This document shows positions 35,432 through 35,559 of a DNA stretch of 35,559 bases, piece after piece. A program made the translations under genes and the position numbers. The DNA lies in contig DATIDD010000011.1 of the NCBI GenBank assembly GCA_035456465.1, positions 1 to 35,559 on the forward strand, written 5' to 3'. Within the stretch, counting starts at the first letter, position 1. Each line of letters begins with the position of its first letter. The stretch comes from DATHTC01 sp035456465 (lineage in GTDB: Bacteria; Actinomycetota; Thermoleophilia; Gaiellales; Gaiellaceae). The notes beneath the pieces are model-generated. The model saw only the letters and a list, made by a program, of their open reading frames with translations, did no database searches and was not told where the DNA came from.

Positions 35432-35559
35432 CTACGCCCCTAGAAGTGGCCCAATAGTGGCCCAAACGTCCTCGACGGGGACGGCTTCTCGTTGCGGCGG
35501 ATCCCGGGAAAAACCGCATAGCGAAGCCACCTCCCGCCACTCGCCGACCACCCCCGCCA
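35432..35559 (-). CDS. Possible C-terminal end of an unknown gene at the right edge
   Basis: A minus-strand frame runs in from the window edge and stops at TAG (35434-35432); the visible ~42 residues include VVGEWREVASLCGFSRD and VPVEDVWATIGPLLGA. An overlapping frame ends RTFGPLLGHF at 35440. The DNA here resembles the 3' end of the integrase remnant at 33719, so this could be the end of another integrase. The evidence is weak. Confidence 0.3.
   Translation of the reverse strand, partial: AGVVGEWREVASLCGFSRDPPQREAVPVEDVWATIGPLLGA
35449..35474 (+). repeat. Near-repeat of CCCAAT-AGTG-CCCAAACG, right copy
   Basis: See the left copy at 33719. Here it also contains a local tandem AGTGGCCCAAT/AGTGGCCCAAA (35446-35466). 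The two copies bracket about 1.7 kb holding the integrase remnant, lipoprotein and zinc-ribbon genes. Confidence 0.4.

Noticed and set aside
35018..35443. Plus-strand frame of 141 codons near the right end
   Set aside because: Ser/Arg-rich shadow; the minus strand carries the CxxC-CxxC zinc-ribbon protein at 35248-35421 over the same bases.
1..35559. CRISPR arrays, rRNA genes, intact insertion sequences, prophage structural genes or a defence island
   Set aside because: No regularly spaced direct repeats, rRNA-like sequence, transposase or phage structural motifs were seen on either strand; the only mobile-element protein is the integrase fragment.
33641..35559. A second copy of the tRNA-Pro 3' end as the distal attachment site
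   Set aside because: I could not find GTTCGAATCTCGG or a close variant again to the right edge; it may lie outside the window or be lost.

Overview
The window is a very GC-rich piece of an actinobacterial chromosome. The combination of sepF, yggT and a DivIVA-like gene, an Asp-type MurA, the rpsB-tsf-pyrH-frr-uppS-cdsA-dxr-rseP-ispG-proS run, many GTG starts and ATGA/GTGA stop-start overlaps suggests a deep-branching class such as Thermoleophilia (Gaiellales or Solirubrobacterales type). That placement is inference from gene order and protein style. Several genes start 6-9 bases after a TANNNT -10 box and so look leaderless.

Layout. 1-1371 (minus): the 5' part of an unknown gene and a glycosyltransferase. 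1404-3298 (plus): an EEP-fold phosphohydrolase and a class V aminotransferase, translationally coupled. 3341-3931 (minus): an HD hydrolase. 4018-6373 (plus): murA, a HisB-like paralogue lacking metal ligands, and a RidA protein preceded by a palindromic repeat. 6423-12873 (plus): cca-type nucleotidyltransferase, pgeF-like, yggS-like, sepF, yggT, DivIVA-like, DUF167, DksA/TraR-like, lspA and rluD-like, mostly tightly packed. 12923-13900 (minus): a diguanylate cyclase. 14044-24442 (plus): rpsB, tsf, pyrH, frr, uppS, cdsA, dxr, rseP-like M50 protease, ispG, proS and a small XRE regulator. This block supplies translation factors, the lipid carrier and phospholipid precursors, and two MEP isoprenoid enzymes. 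Its one interruption is the cdsA-dxr gap, which holds two palindromes and a broken second copy of the dxr start.

24453-33474 is more accessory: a secreted Cys-rich protein, a phosphoribosyltransferase, an adenosine-specific kinase family protein, a dienelactone hydrolase-like protein, a minus-strand run (small Cys protein, MacB-like permease, ATPase, CapA-like), a divergent Hsp20, an isoprenylcysteine methyltransferase-like membrane protein, a frameshifted NAD(P)-binding pseudogene and two membrane proteins.

33574-35559 looks like the scar of an integrated element: tRNA-Pro(GGG), a 15-codon AT-richer mini-ORF abutting it, an inactivated tyrosine recombinase, a cupredoxin-like lipoprotein of different base composition, a small zinc-ribbon protein and a partial ORF at the edge. 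I found no intact insertion sequence, CRISPR array or defence system. The most notable signals are the dxr 5' duplication around a palindromic repeat, the HisB-like paralogue, the tRNA-Pro scar with its mini-ORF, and the leaderless promoters.
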